A stretch of DNA of 64,000 nt from Edaphobacillus lindanitolerans (lineage in GTDB: Bacteria; Bacillota; Bacilli; Bacillales_A; Planococcaceae). The stretch is from positions 310,001 through 374,000 of the forward strand of contig NZ_FTPL01000001.1 in the NCBI RefSeq assembly GCF_900156305.1. Direction: 5' to 3'. Position numbers and translations under genes: made by a program. Shown here one piece after another: positions 8,298 through 16,178 of this stretch (positions are counted from its first letter, which is position 1; each line of letters opens with the position of its first letter). Under the pieces are notes generated by a model. The model saw nothing but the letters and a program-made list of their open reading frames with translations. It did no database searches and was not told the origin of the DNA.

Positions 8298-9829
8298 CAC
8301 TCCATTTCTCCTCCATCATACCAGATTCCGTCAGCGGATTGCACCGGGTCTGCACCAGTTTCTTCAAGACGGCTTCCATGGATCCTGCCGAGATGCCGCC
8401 CGGCCGCTTCCTCATCAGAAAACGCCCGCGTCACCCCAGCCGCCGTCTGTCCGGATTCATGCCCTTTTCCCGCGATGAGGACGACATCCCCGGGAGCGGC
8501 TTCTTCTATCGCTTTCCGGATCGCCGCATCCCGGTCCGGCTCAGCATGGTACCGTGCCGTCTCCTCCCCGATTCCCGAGAAGATATCCCGGATGATGAGC
8601 TCCGGGTCCTCGCTTCTCGGATTGTCCGACGTCACCCAGACTGAAGAAGAATAAAAGGCGGCGATCTCCCCCATCTCAGGCCGCTTTTCCTTGTCACGGT
8701 CCCCCCCGCATCCGAAAACCGTAATGACCCGCCCCGAAACGGTCCGCACAAGCGCTTCCAGGACCGCCTCGAGCGCATCGGGCGTATGCGCATAATCAAT
8801 GACGACCCGGACGCCGTTTCGGCTGATCTCCTGCATCCTCCCCGGAGGCAGCCGAAGCCGCTCCAACGTTCCGGCACATTTCAGCGGATCGAGGCCCGCA
8901 GAGACAGCCGCCGCAAATGCAGCCGCCGCATTCAGCCGGTTATGTCTGCCGTCGACGGATGCCCGCAGCGCCGCTTCCCCGCCTTCCCAGCCGGCGATCC
9001 AGTTCCTGTCCCCCGCTTCGCAGATCCAAAAATGGTCCGGCCCGCCCGGAGTCCCTCCAAAGGTACGAAGAGGCACCGTCCCCTCGCACAGCCCGAGCAC
9101 AGCCGGATCATCCTTGTTGACGATCATCCCGTCCGCCAGCTTCAGCAGCAGGGCCTTCGCCTTCAGATAGGCCTCTTTTCCGCCATGTTCCCCGTAATGG
9201 TCTTTTCCGATATTGAGGAAGATCCCCTGACGGATGCGGCAATGTCTGAGCCGGCCCCCTTCCAGCCCGAGTGACGACGCTTCCAGCGCCACATGCGTGA
9301 CGCCGGCGTCTGCGCAATACCTGAGTGCCCTGTGGAAATGGGCTGGCGGGACGGTCGTCAGCGGAGGCAGCGGATAATCGGTCTTCTTCCCGTCAATCCA
9401 CAGTCCAAGCGTCCCGAGCACCGCCGTTTTGATGCCGGCTTCCTTCATGATCTGTCCGATGAAATGGGTCACAGTCGTCTTTCCGTTCGTGCCGGTAACC
9501 GCGATGACCGTCAATTCCTCCGACGGATGCCCGTGGAAAGCCGAACAGGCGTAAGCGAGGAAGTCCGCCGCATCCGGCACGGAGATGGAGGCAACGGTTG
9601 CCGGCAAGTCCGGCGGATCCGGGATGTCTGTCACCACCGCCACGGCGCCTTTCCGGATGGCCTCAGGGATATGGTCCGCCCCTCTGGACGCCTTGCCATT
9701 CCTGGCGATGAAGAGTGAACCGGGGATCACTTCCGCGGAGTGGTCCGTCACTCCGTGTATTTCCGTACGGATATTGCCCCCTGCAGCGAGGCATGGCCAG
9801 TTTTTTAGCAGCTCGCATAATAAGATCAT
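8297..9829 (-). CDS. MurE-like UDP-N-acetylmuramyl peptide synthetase
   Basis: 510 residues with the three Mur-ligase domains: an N-terminal UDP-binding domain (HGVTDHSAEVIPGSLFIA), the ATP-binding P-loop GTNGKTT (113-119), the carbamylated-lysine region YLKAK (Lys225) and the C-terminal DNPRSEDP motif (402-409). In MurE that last motif reads DNPR in enzymes using meso-diaminopimelate. The usual TTP motif is altered (LTTVPP), so this may be a diverged paralogue. It lies outside any visible dcw cluster. GGGAAGGGG lies upstream of the chosen ATG at 9829. It is coupled to ylbF and divergent from an aspartokinase-like gene. Confidence 0.85.
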   Translation of the reverse strand: MILLCELLKNWPCLAAGGNIRTEIHGVTDHSAEVIPGSLFIARNGKASRGADHIPEAIRKGAVAVVTDIPDPPDLPATVASISVPDAADFLAYACSAFHGHPSEELTVIAVTGTNGKTTVTHFIGQIMKEAGIKTAVLGTLGLWIDGKKTDYPLPPLTTVPPAHFHRALRYCADAGVTHVALEASSLGLEGGRLRHCRIRQGIFLNIGKDHYGEHGGKEAYLKAKALLLKLADGMIVNKDDPAVLGLCEGTVPLRTFGGTPGGPDHFWICEAGDRNWIAGWEGGEAALRASVDGRHNRLNAAAAFAAAVSAGLDPLKCAGTLERLRLPPGRMQEISRNGVRVVIDYAHTPDALEAVLEALVRTVSGRVITVFGCGGDRDKEKRPEMGEIAAFYSSSVWVTSDNPRSEDPELIIRDIFSGIGEETARYHAEPDRDAAIRKAIEEAAPGDVVLIAGKGHESGQTAAGVTRAFSDEEAAGRHLGRIHGSRLEETGADPVQSADGIWYDGGEME

Positions 9830-9942
9830 GCACAGCCCCTTCCCGAACATTTTCTCTTCGGACGAATACATTAAGTTGGAGTCCATTTATCGTATGTGGA
9901 CCAAATCATGTTTGACACGCGGAAAGAAGGTGGCACCGGACG

Positions 9943-10671
9943 ATGATCATCCAAAAATTCGGGGGGATCGCGGTCAGGGACAGTGCCGCGAGGAAGCACT
10001 GCATCCGGCACATCATCAGGGGCATACAGGAACATGGCCGGGTCATCGCGGTCGTGTCTGCAATGGGGCGGGCGGGGGATCCCCATTCAACCGACAGCCT
10101 GCTCTGCGTCAGCTCCGCGCTGAAGGAAACCCCCCACGCCTCGGATGTGGCGGCTGCATGCGGAGAGCTGCTTTCCTCCGCTGTGCTGTCGGCCGAACTG
10201 GCGGCTGCGGGCATCCGGAACGAGTTGCTGTACGGCACGCGTTCCGGCATCACGTCCGAGGGCCCGTTCGGCGCGGCAGGACTCCGGGCGGACCCTCATC
10301 GCCTGCTCGCCTCCCTTGGTGACGCGAGCGTCGGAGTCGTGCCCGGCTTTCTCGGGATGGGGGCGGACGGGTTGATCCGCACAACCGGCCGTGGAGGCAG
10401 CGATCTCACCGCAGTCGTGCTGGCGAAGGCGCTGGATGCGGATGCAGCAGAATTTTTCAAGGATGTCCCGGGCATTATGACTGCAGATCCCGGCCAGGAC
10501 CCCGATGCGGAGATGATCGGCTCCATGTCATACTCGGAACTGGTTCCCCTGCTCTCGGTTCGCCGGCCCGTCATACAGAAAAAAGCGGCACTGTACGCCG
10601 CCAGGGCGCAAGTGCCGCTTCATATCCGAAGTTATTCCGGGTGCGATCAGGGGACTTGGATCCTCCCCTGA
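9943..10671 (+). CDS. Aspartokinase catalytic domain protein lacking ACT domains
   Basis: 242 residues. It starts MIIQKFGGIAVRD (the KFGG motif of aspartokinases at residues 5-8), continues with VVSAMGRAGDP and STDSLL as in DapG-type enzymes, then TTGRGGSDLTAVVLAKAL and FFKDVPGIMTADP. These motifs give a complete amino-acid-kinase fold. Full aspartokinases have about 400 residues with two C-terminal ACT domains for feedback control, and here the protein ends where they would begin. It could be an unregulated aspartokinase or a related kinase with another substrate. It is divergent from the MurE-like gene, 113 bp apart. Confidence 0.82.
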   Translation: MIIQKFGGIAVRDSAARKHCIRHIIRGIQEHGRVIAVVSAMGRAGDPHSTDSLLCVSSALKETPHASDVAAACGELLSSAVLSAELAAAGIRNELLYGTRSGITSEGPFGAAGLRADPHRLLASLGDASVGVVPGFLGMGADGLIRTTGRGGSDLTAVVLAKALDADAAEFFKDVPGIMTADPGQDPDAEMIGSMSYSELVPLLSVRRPVIQKKAALYAARAQVPLHIRSYSGCDQGTWILP

Positions 10672-10676
10672 TCTTT

Positions 10677-11744
10677 TTAATTTGCAGAACCTGCCGGATC
10701 AGGCTGCTCAAACAGGATATGAGAATAACTGCTTCCAGATACACCCGCCCCCTGCCGGTTGTATCCCGGCTTTCTGAGGAGTTCGCGGTGCTCCGGAGAG
10801 TTGATCCAACCATGGAGAGTGGCAGGGGCATCTACATAATCCGCCGCTTTGTTCTCTCCCGCCTTGCTGTAGCTGATCTGTGCCAGTTCCAGGTCATCCG
10901 AGAGGGGCGGCAGTTCTTCTTTCTGCTGGGTCCCCGCTTTTTTCGCCGTGATGGCCCGTGTGCGGGCGACCGCGTCGGCGCCCGGATCTTCATCCAGCTC
11001 CGGAAGGCCGCTTCTCTTCCGATATAAATTCGCCAGGTCCATCACCTGCTGTCCGTTCGCCCGGTCGACCGCCTTCTGGAGGGAAGACGACAAGGCAGGC
11101 GGCATCAGCAGGTCGCCGCTGTACGTCATTTCATAGGGCTGCTGAAGCACGATCGTTTCGGGCGAGATGAACCGGACCGCGAACAGCGTTCCGGTATCCA
11201 TGTCGGCATACAGCTGCGCGTAAAGCCCGTCATACGAAACCAGCATGCGTTCCTGCATATCGTCGCCGTTCAGGGTAAACACGTATTGGTTCGTCCCGAT
11301 TTCCACATTCACTTCCGACTCAAGGATCGTGGACCTGTGAATATCCTCGACGGGCTGGCCGATTGAAAAGGGAGCGACGTCCCTTTCCTTGCCTGCGGTG
11401 AAGATCTGATTGATCTTCCCGTCTTTGACGCCCGCCATCAAATATTCTTCCACCGGCTCGCTGTATATCCACCATTCGAAACCGTAGGCGGACGGCTCGA
11501 TCCGGTCCGGCTTGCCGTATTCATCCGCCAGCGATTTGGACGGGCCTCCGACAAAGACGGACAGACCCGACTCCGGACGGGCCAGCGTCTTCTGGCTGCC
11601 CGGCACGGCCGTGTCCTGCGGAAGTGCGGTATTCGGGCCGACCGGTGACACAAGCATCTCATTCTCGCTCGGCCCCCTTGAAGTGAACAGGATGAATCCT
11701 GCGACGATCAGGAGAACGAAGATGACACGAAGCGCAAATTTCAA
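10677..11744 (-). CDS. ylbC: CAP/SCP-domain protein with CAP-associated N-terminal domain (YlbC-like)
   Basis: 355 residues when started at the TTG at 11744, which has AAGGAG 8 nt upstream; an ATG 12 codons earlier has no such site. An N-terminal membrane segment or signal (KFALRVIFVLLIVAGFILF) is followed by the CAP-associated domain (FVGGPSKSLADEYGKPDRIE) and a C-terminal cysteine-rich-secretory/PR-1-like domain (LYRKRSGLPELDED, HGWINSPEHRELL). It is probably extracellular and membrane-tethered with unknown ligand. Its place corresponds to ylbC of B. subtilis. A divergent promoter pair separates it from yugN. Confidence 0.88.
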   Translation of the reverse strand: MKFALRVIFVLLIVAGFILFTSRGPSENEMLVSPVGPNTALPQDTAVPGSQKTLARPESGLSVFVGGPSKSLADEYGKPDRIEPSAYGFEWWIYSEPVEEYLMAGVKDGKINQIFTAGKERDVAPFSIGQPVEDIHRSTILESEVNVEIGTNQYVFTLNGDDMQERMLVSYDGLYAQLYADMDTGTLFAVRFISPETIVLQQPYEMTYSGDLLMPPALSSSLQKAVDRANGQQVMDLANLYRKRSGLPELDEDPGADAVARTRAITAKKAGTQQKEELPPLSDDLELAQISYSKAGENKAADYVDAPATLHGWINSPEHRELLRKPGYNRQGAGVSGSSYSHILFEQPDPAGSAN

Positions 11745-11778
11745 TGCAAAAACTCCTTGATCCGATTGGTTTAGGTCC

Positions 11779-11808
11779 ATTATACCAGTCGGCGATCCGC
11801 GGACACAA
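11779..11808 (-). promoter_or_regulatory. Promoter for the CAP-domain gene
   Basis: On the minus strand TTGTGT (11803-11808), 18 bp, TATAAT (11779-11784). It is back-to-back with the yugN promoter. Confidence 0.6.
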
Positions 11809-11816
11809 TGTTGTCA

Positions 11817-11845
11817 TTGCAACCGATTGGCACTTGTTCTATCAT
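11817..11845 (+). promoter_or_regulatory. Promoter for yugN
   Basis: TTGCAA (11817-11822), 17 bp, TATCAT (11840-11845), about 50 nt before the yugN start. Confidence 0.5.
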
Positions 11846-11895
11846 AAGAGGGTATAGGGACAAGGGCAGACCGGCCCAAAGGAGGCAAATGAATC

Positions 11896-12261
11896 ATGTA
11901 CTTTGAGAACACCGGGATCGAAGGCGTGACAGCCGAACTCACGCTTCTGGACGAAATCATGCACAAGCACGGGCTGATCCGCGCCGAACAGTGGGACTAC
12001 GAACGCGTCAGCTACGATAAAAAGATCGTCCTCAAGGAAGGCACTTATTATCTCCGCGTCTTCGGCTACACGACCGATGGGGATGTCGGCTCCGGCCACG
12101 CGACGATGCACCTGAAAAAGCCGGTGCTTGGCAAGCATTACTACCCGCACGGCGTGGAATACGGGGAAGATGAAGTATTCCCGGATTCCCTCGTCAAGAG
12201 CTGCACGAAAACACTTCTTGAAGTCCAGGAGGACCTCAAGCCGTATAACCTGACCAAATAA
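11896..12261 (+). CDS. yugN: YugN-like family protein
   Basis: 121 residues beginning MYFENTGIEGVTAELTLLDE, with QWDYERVSYDKKIVLKEGTYYLRVFG and KPVLGKHYYPHGVEYGE, the strongly conserved YugN pattern. The family is small, cytosolic and of unknown function, restricted to Bacillales. AAAGGAGG lies upstream of the ATG. The gene is single, with its own promoter and terminator. It is not at this locus in B. subtilis, so it has been relocated relative to that species. Confidence 0.88.
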   Translation: MYFENTGIEGVTAELTLLDEIMHKHGLIRAEQWDYERVSYDKKIVLKEGTYYLRVFGYTTDGDVGSGHATMHLKKPVLGKHYYPHGVEYGEDEVFPDSLVKSCTKTLLEVQEDLKPYNLTK

Positions 12262-12270
12262 GGCACCGCA

Positions 12271-12306
12271 ACGGCCCGTCTCCAATCGGAGGCGGGCCGT
12301 TTTTTA
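12271..12306 (+). terminator. Terminator after yugN
   Basis: ACGGCCCGTCTCC pairs with GGAGGCGGGCCGT around an AATC loop, followed by TTTTTT. Confidence 0.93.
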
Positions 12307-12410
12307 TTGATATCGGTATTCTTCCTTGCATTTTTCATAAAGAATCGCCTATTCAAACAGTTGGCTGTTGGATATAATGGACATATCATGTTTCCGGGAG
12401 CGACTGCTGC

Positions 12411-13469
12411 ATGTCCAGATGGCTCAACCGCCGTACAATCACACTCTTTTTCCTCATCGCGGCTGCAATCGTGTTTGCCGTTTTCATTTTGCCCGTCTCA
12501 CTTCCCCTCCTGTTCGCCCTGATCACGGCCATCTTCCTTGAGCCGCTCGTCAAGATTGTGATGATCCGGTTCAAGTGGAGCCGGAAGACGACTGTCATCA
12601 CCACATTCATTTCCTTTATGGGGCTGCTGGTCCTCTTGTTTTACTTCAGCATCACCCGGCTGTTCGGCAAGCTGATCGAGTTCACCAAATCCGCCCCCGA
12701 GAAATTCAACAATGCGACGGGCGTTTGGATCGACATGCAGGACAAGCTGTTCAATTACACAGAGGGAATGCCGCTGGAGGCGGTCGAGGCGATTCAGAAT
12801 GAGATGAACCGGCTCATCGAATCTCTGAGGGATTCCCTCCTCTCATTCGTCAACTATGATACGATCACCGGCCTGCTGACCGGGATCCCGAACTTCCTCG
12901 TCAGCCTGATCGTTTACCTGATCGCCCTGTTCATGTTCATGCTCGAACTTCCGGCCCTGCGCCTGATGATGTTCAAGTACATGTCGGATGCAACGGGCGA
13001 AAAGGTCAGGCTCCTGCTCGACCGGATCAACTCGGTGATCTTCGGCTTCATGAAGGCGCAGGTGCTCGTTTCCTTCATCATCCTCGCCATCACGTTCGTC
13101 GGCCTGCTCATCATCACGCCTCAGTACGCCGTGGTCATGTCGCTCGTCATCTGGATCATCGACATCATTCCGATTCTCGGGTCGATCATCATACTGGCCC
13201 CGTGGTCCATTTATCAATTTGCGAGCGGCGACGTCGCGGAGGGGACAAAGCTTGCCATTCTCGCCGTCATCCTCCTCATCGTCCGCAGGACCGTCGAGCC
13301 GAAAGTGATGGGATCGCAGATCGGCCTGTCCCCTCTCGCCACCCTGATCGCCATGTTCCTCGGTCTGAAGCTGTTCGGGTTCCTCGGCCTGTTTGCAGGG
13401 CCCCTTGTCGTCATCCTGTTCAATGCCGCAAAGGAAGCCGGGATCATCCGGTTCAACTTTAAAGTCTGA
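12411..13469 (+). CDS. AI-2E family membrane protein (YtvI-like)
   Basis: 352 residues with about eight membrane segments and the AI-2E (UPF0118) pattern: a long amphipathic middle (residues 85-150) then IWIIDIIPILGSIIILAPW and the C-terminal EPKVMGSQIGLSPLATLIAMFLGLKLFGFLG. Members include YtvI, a sporulation membrane protein in B. subtilis, and putative exporters or ion antiporters, so substrate and role are open. A TATAAT lies at 12373-12378 and GGGAG precedes the start. It stands between two terminators, so it is a single gene. Confidence 0.87.
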   Translation: MSRWLNRRTITLFFLIAAAIVFAVFILPVSLPLLFALITAIFLEPLVKIVMIRFKWSRKTTVITTFISFMGLLVLLFYFSITRLFGKLIEFTKSAPEKFNNATGVWIDMQDKLFNYTEGMPLEAVEAIQNEMNRLIESLRDSLLSFVNYDTITGLLTGIPNFLVSLIVYLIALFMFMLELPALRLMMFKYMSDATGEKVRLLLDRINSVIFGFMKAQVLVSFIILAITFVGLLIITPQYAVVMSLVIWIIDIIPILGSIIILAPWSIYQFASGDVAEGTKLAILAVILLIVRRTVEPKVMGSQIGLSPLATLIAMFLGLKLFGFLGLFAGPLVVILFNAAKEAGIIRFNFKV

Positions 13470-13481
13470 TTTTACATCCCT

Positions 13482-13513
13482 GCCCGCAGACGGTCCGCCG
13501 TCTGCGGGCTTTT
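13482..13513 (+). terminator. Terminator after AI-2E family gene
   Basis: GCCCGCAGACGG and CCGTCTGCGGGC form a perfect 12-bp stem with a TCCG loop, followed by TTTT. Confidence 0.93.
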
Positions 13514-13602
13514 CATTCGCACAGATGCCAGCCAGGCGCCATTCTTTTTGGGGACAGGATTTTGCGCCGAGTCTGCTCCGTCAGGCGGACGGACAGAAAA
13601 AA

Positions 13603-13635
13603 CAAGGCCGCCGGAGATGTTCTCCGGCGGCCTTG
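13603..13635 (-). terminator. Terminator after ctaG-ctaM
   Basis: CAAGGCCGCCGGAGA pairs with TCTCCGGCGGCCTTG around three bases. On the minus strand it is followed by TTTTTT, so it ends the ctaG-ctaM transcript. Confidence 0.92.
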
Positions 13636-13660
13636 CTTGATGATTCATTTTCCTATCCTG

Positions 13661-14122
13661 TCAATATCCGAGGATGGCCCGGAAAACGGAAGTGGTCTCT
13701 CCGCCTTTATAAAACACATAAAGCAGCAGATACACCGCGACACCGGTGATGGCGGTAAAGAACCAGATGATGCTCGTGACCGGCCCGATTTTCCGGTGTC
13801 TCGGAAGAACCTCTTTCAGGCCCGTCCAGATGGACACGAGGCCGAACACGGCACCGACCGTGGCAAGGAAGATATGGAAGACCAGAAAGACCGTGTAGTA
13901 GATCTTCAGGCTGTCCGGTCCCCCGAAAGATGTGTTGCCGATAAAGACGGTCCGCGAGAGGTAGATGATGAAGAACAGGAGCGCGGACACTCCCGCCGCA
14001 AGCATGGTTTTTTTGTGTGCTTCTATTCTTCTTTGGCGGATCAGCCACCAGCCCACCGCGACGAGAACGGCGCTGAGCACGATAAAGAAGGTGCTGAGTG
14101 TGGGCAGAAACGGAACGGTCAT
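13661..14122 (-). CDS. ctaM: DUF420 heme-copper oxidase assembly protein CtaM (YozB)
   Basis: 153 residues with four or five membrane helices (DUF420). The conserved His positions are HKKTML and the HIFLATVGAVFG helix; the SRTVFIGNTSFGGP loop is also characteristic. In Staphylococcus aureus CtaM is needed for activity of heme A-containing terminal oxidases. It follows ctaG by 30 bp on the same strand and ends just before a strong terminator, so the two assembly factors form a short operon next to the caa3 structural genes. Confidence 0.85.
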   Translation of the reverse strand: MTVPFLPTLSTFFIVLSAVLVAVGWWLIRQRRIEAHKKTMLAAGVSALLFFIIYLSRTVFIGNTSFGGPDSLKIYYTVFLVFHIFLATVGAVFGLVSIWTGLKEVLPRHRKIGPVTSIIWFFTAITGVAVYLLLYVFYKGGETTSVFRAILGY

Positions 14123-14152
14123 CGGAAGTTTTCCCCCTATGGCTTGCCGGGA

Positions 14153-15079
14153 TCAGCTATACATCGAAAGCCGTTCCCGTTCCAGCAATTGTTTTTTGGT
14201 TAGTTCATCGGCATTGTCGCGCTCATGTCGGAACCAGTTGATGAAGATCCGGCCGAGGACGACCCCGTAGATGATCTCCTGCAGCACTTTCATGATGACA
14301 CCGCCGAGTTGCTGATCGTACAAGATCGGCATTTTGGTAAAGACTTCAGGACCTGACAATCCTGCACTGGCCAATGTGCCGAGCGTGGAGGCCGGCACGC
14401 AGAGCGCCATTGCCTGCAGCCAGGACTCCCCGCTCTGGTATGTTGCATACACGGGCGTATCCACGAAGATGATGAGTGCACAGGCCGGCGTGATGAGGAT
14501 GGCGCTCGCAATGATGTAGGCGACCTTATGAAGACCCTGCAGCTTTGCCGTAACGCCGATGGTGTTGACGATCGGCCACCAGAGGAACAGCGCCGAGATG
14601 AACAGGGTGATCGTGAACACGGCGTGCAGCGGCAGGCTCAGCTTGATCGTATCCAGGATGAGCGGCAGGTGATACACGGAGAACATGGCACTGAACAAAA
14701 GCAGGCTGATGACCGGCTTCGTCATGACACGGAGCACCGATCCGAGCACCGGAACGCTGAACACCTTTTTCCAGATCCATCCCGGAATCCCCATGATCAG
14801 GAATGGTGCGGCGACAAGCAGGAGAATGGCCATCTGGACCATATGCATCGTGAACAGGATATGTCCGAGCAGATCCACGGGCGAACCCTTTGTCGCGTAG
14901 ACGAGAATCATGCCGACCGAAAACGATATGAGTTCGCTTCTCTTGAGCGGTTCACTGCCCGAGAAACGGTCCCGCCATTTGACGGTGATCAGAAGATAGA
15001 GCAGGAACAATGCAACGAGAGATGCAAAGAAATACGGACTCCAAAGAGCCACAAAGCCAAAAATGCTGATAGGCACCAT
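14153..15079 (-). CDS. ctaG: Cytochrome c oxidase assembly factor CtaG
   Basis: 308 residues from the ATG at 15079, preceded by AAAGGAG 9 nt upstream. About seven membrane helices and the caa3_CtaG pattern: DLLGHILFTMHMVQMAILLLVAAPFL, YHLPLILD and FLWWPIVNT. It is required for formation of active caa3 oxidase, probably in copper delivery to the CuB centre. A terminator separates it from ctaF, so expression may be partly independent of ctaCDEF. It is followed by ctaM. Confidence 0.95.
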   Translation of the reverse strand: MVPISIFGFVALWSPYFFASLVALFLLYLLITVKWRDRFSGSEPLKRSELISFSVGMILVYATKGSPVDLLGHILFTMHMVQMAILLLVAAPFLIMGIPGWIWKKVFSVPVLGSVLRVMTKPVISLLLFSAMFSVYHLPLILDTIKLSLPLHAVFTITLFISALFLWWPIVNTIGVTAKLQGLHKVAYIIASAILITPACALIIFVDTPVYATYQSGESWLQAMALCVPASTLGTLASAGLSGPEVFTKMPILYDQQLGGVIMKVLQEIIYGVVLGRIFINWFRHERDNADELTKKQLLERERLSMYS

Positions 15080-15176
15080 TGCGATCGCTCCTTTTAGATT
15101 GACTCCTTTTATTATAAGTGGAGCCTGTGGCCATATCAATGAACGAAGTATGACACATTCATCGCCGGGACATACA

Positions 15177-15210
15177 AAAACGCCATGGAGCAAAAGCTCT
15201 CATGGCGTTT
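15177..15210 (-). terminator. Terminator after ctaCDEF
   Basis: AAACGCCATG(G)AGC and GCTC(T)CATGGCGTTT form a long stem around AAAA. On the minus strand it ends in TTTTTG just past the ctaF stop. Confidence 0.88.
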
Positions 15211-15217
15211 CCGGTGC

Positions 15218-15550
15218 TTACCACCAGACGATGGTGACGAACGTCAGGACCGTCAGGAATGCGATCAGCACACCCGTGTACATGAACATGGCCGGAAGGC
15301 CGTGGCCCTCTTCTTTCATGTGCATGAAGTAATACAGCTGCAGGCCGACCTGGACTGCTGCAAGAAGCAAGATGACCGGAATGACGAACAGCGGCGAAAA
15401 ACCTGCCTGGACTGCCGTGAAGGAGATGAGCGTCATGAAGATCATGAGCGCGAACATCATCAGCTGGCCGCGCATGGCGCGGTCGGCATTCCGTTTCTTG
15501 TAGTTATATTCTGCCGGCGTCTTTTCAATGATCTCGATATCGTGTGCCAT
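15218..15550 (-). CDS. ctaF: Cytochrome c oxidase subunit IV (caa3)
   Basis: 110 residues with three membrane helices. The signature is VGLQLYYFMHMKEEGHG with a final FVTIVWW. It is the small structural subunit of the caa3 oxidase. The ATG at 15550 is 1 nt past the ctaE stop, so translation is likely coupled. It is the last gene of ctaCDEF before the terminator. Confidence 0.95.
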   Translation of the reverse strand: MAHDIEIIEKTPAEYNYKKRNADRAMRGQLMMFALMIFMTLISFTAVQAGFSPLFVIPVILLLAAVQVGLQLYYFMHMKEEGHGLPAMFMYTGVLIAFLTVLTFVTIVWW

Positions 15551-15551
15551 C

Positions 15552-16178
15552 TTAACCGACCACTCCCATCAGGTAGACTACCGTGAAGATGAATACCCAG
15601 ACGACGTCGATGAAGTGCCAGTACAGCGAGAACGTATAGTACTTCGTCGCGTTGTACAGATTCAGACCGCGTCGCGCATTGCGCAGGATGAGCAGCGAGA
15701 GCCAGACAAGGCCGATCGCCACGTGCAGTCCGTGTGTTCCGACGAGCGTATAGAACGCCGAACTGAACGCACTGTTGCCGTAAGTGAAGCCGAGGCTGAT
15801 ATAGTGGTGGAACTCATATACCTCAAAGCCGAGGAAGCCGAGGCCCAGGAAGCCGGTGATGGCGAGCCAGACCTGCATGGCCTTGAAGTTGTAGTTCTTC
15901 ATGTGGTACATCGCATAGACACTTGTCAGGGACGAAGTGAGGAGCAGCATCGTCATGACAAAGACGAGCGGAAGCTCAAACAGTGTCTGGGTCGAGAAAT
16001 CGTTGCCGCTCGGAACCGAATTCCGAAGGGCCAGGTAAGTCGCGAACAATGTTGCGAACAGGATGGTCTCCCCGCCGAGGAAGAGCCAGAAGCCCACGAA
16101 CTTGTTTTTTGCTTCCATCGTCGCCGTTTCCGGATGGTCAGGCCACGACTTCGGCGTGAATTTAGTGTTCAGATCCAT
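15552..16178 (-). CDS. ctaE: Cytochrome c oxidase subunit III
   Basis: 208 residues with five membrane helices. Subunit III hallmarks are KNKFVGFWLFLGGETILFATLFATYLALRN (abridged region 23-52), HHYISLGF, GTHGLHVAIGL and YWHFIDVVWVFIF. The start codon overlaps the ctaD stop in a TAATG arrangement. It supports stability of subunits I and II in the membrane oxidase. Confidence 0.97.
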   Translation of the reverse strand: MDLNTKFTPKSWPDHPETATMEAKNKFVGFWLFLGGETILFATLFATYLALRNSVPSGNDFSTQTLFELPLVFVMTMLLLTSSLTSVYAMYHMKNYNFKAMQVWLAITGFLGLGFLGFEVYEFHHYISLGFTYGNSAFSSAFYTLVGTHGLHVAIGLVWLSLLILRNARRGLNLYNATKYYTFSLYWHFIDVVWVFIFTVVYLMGVVG

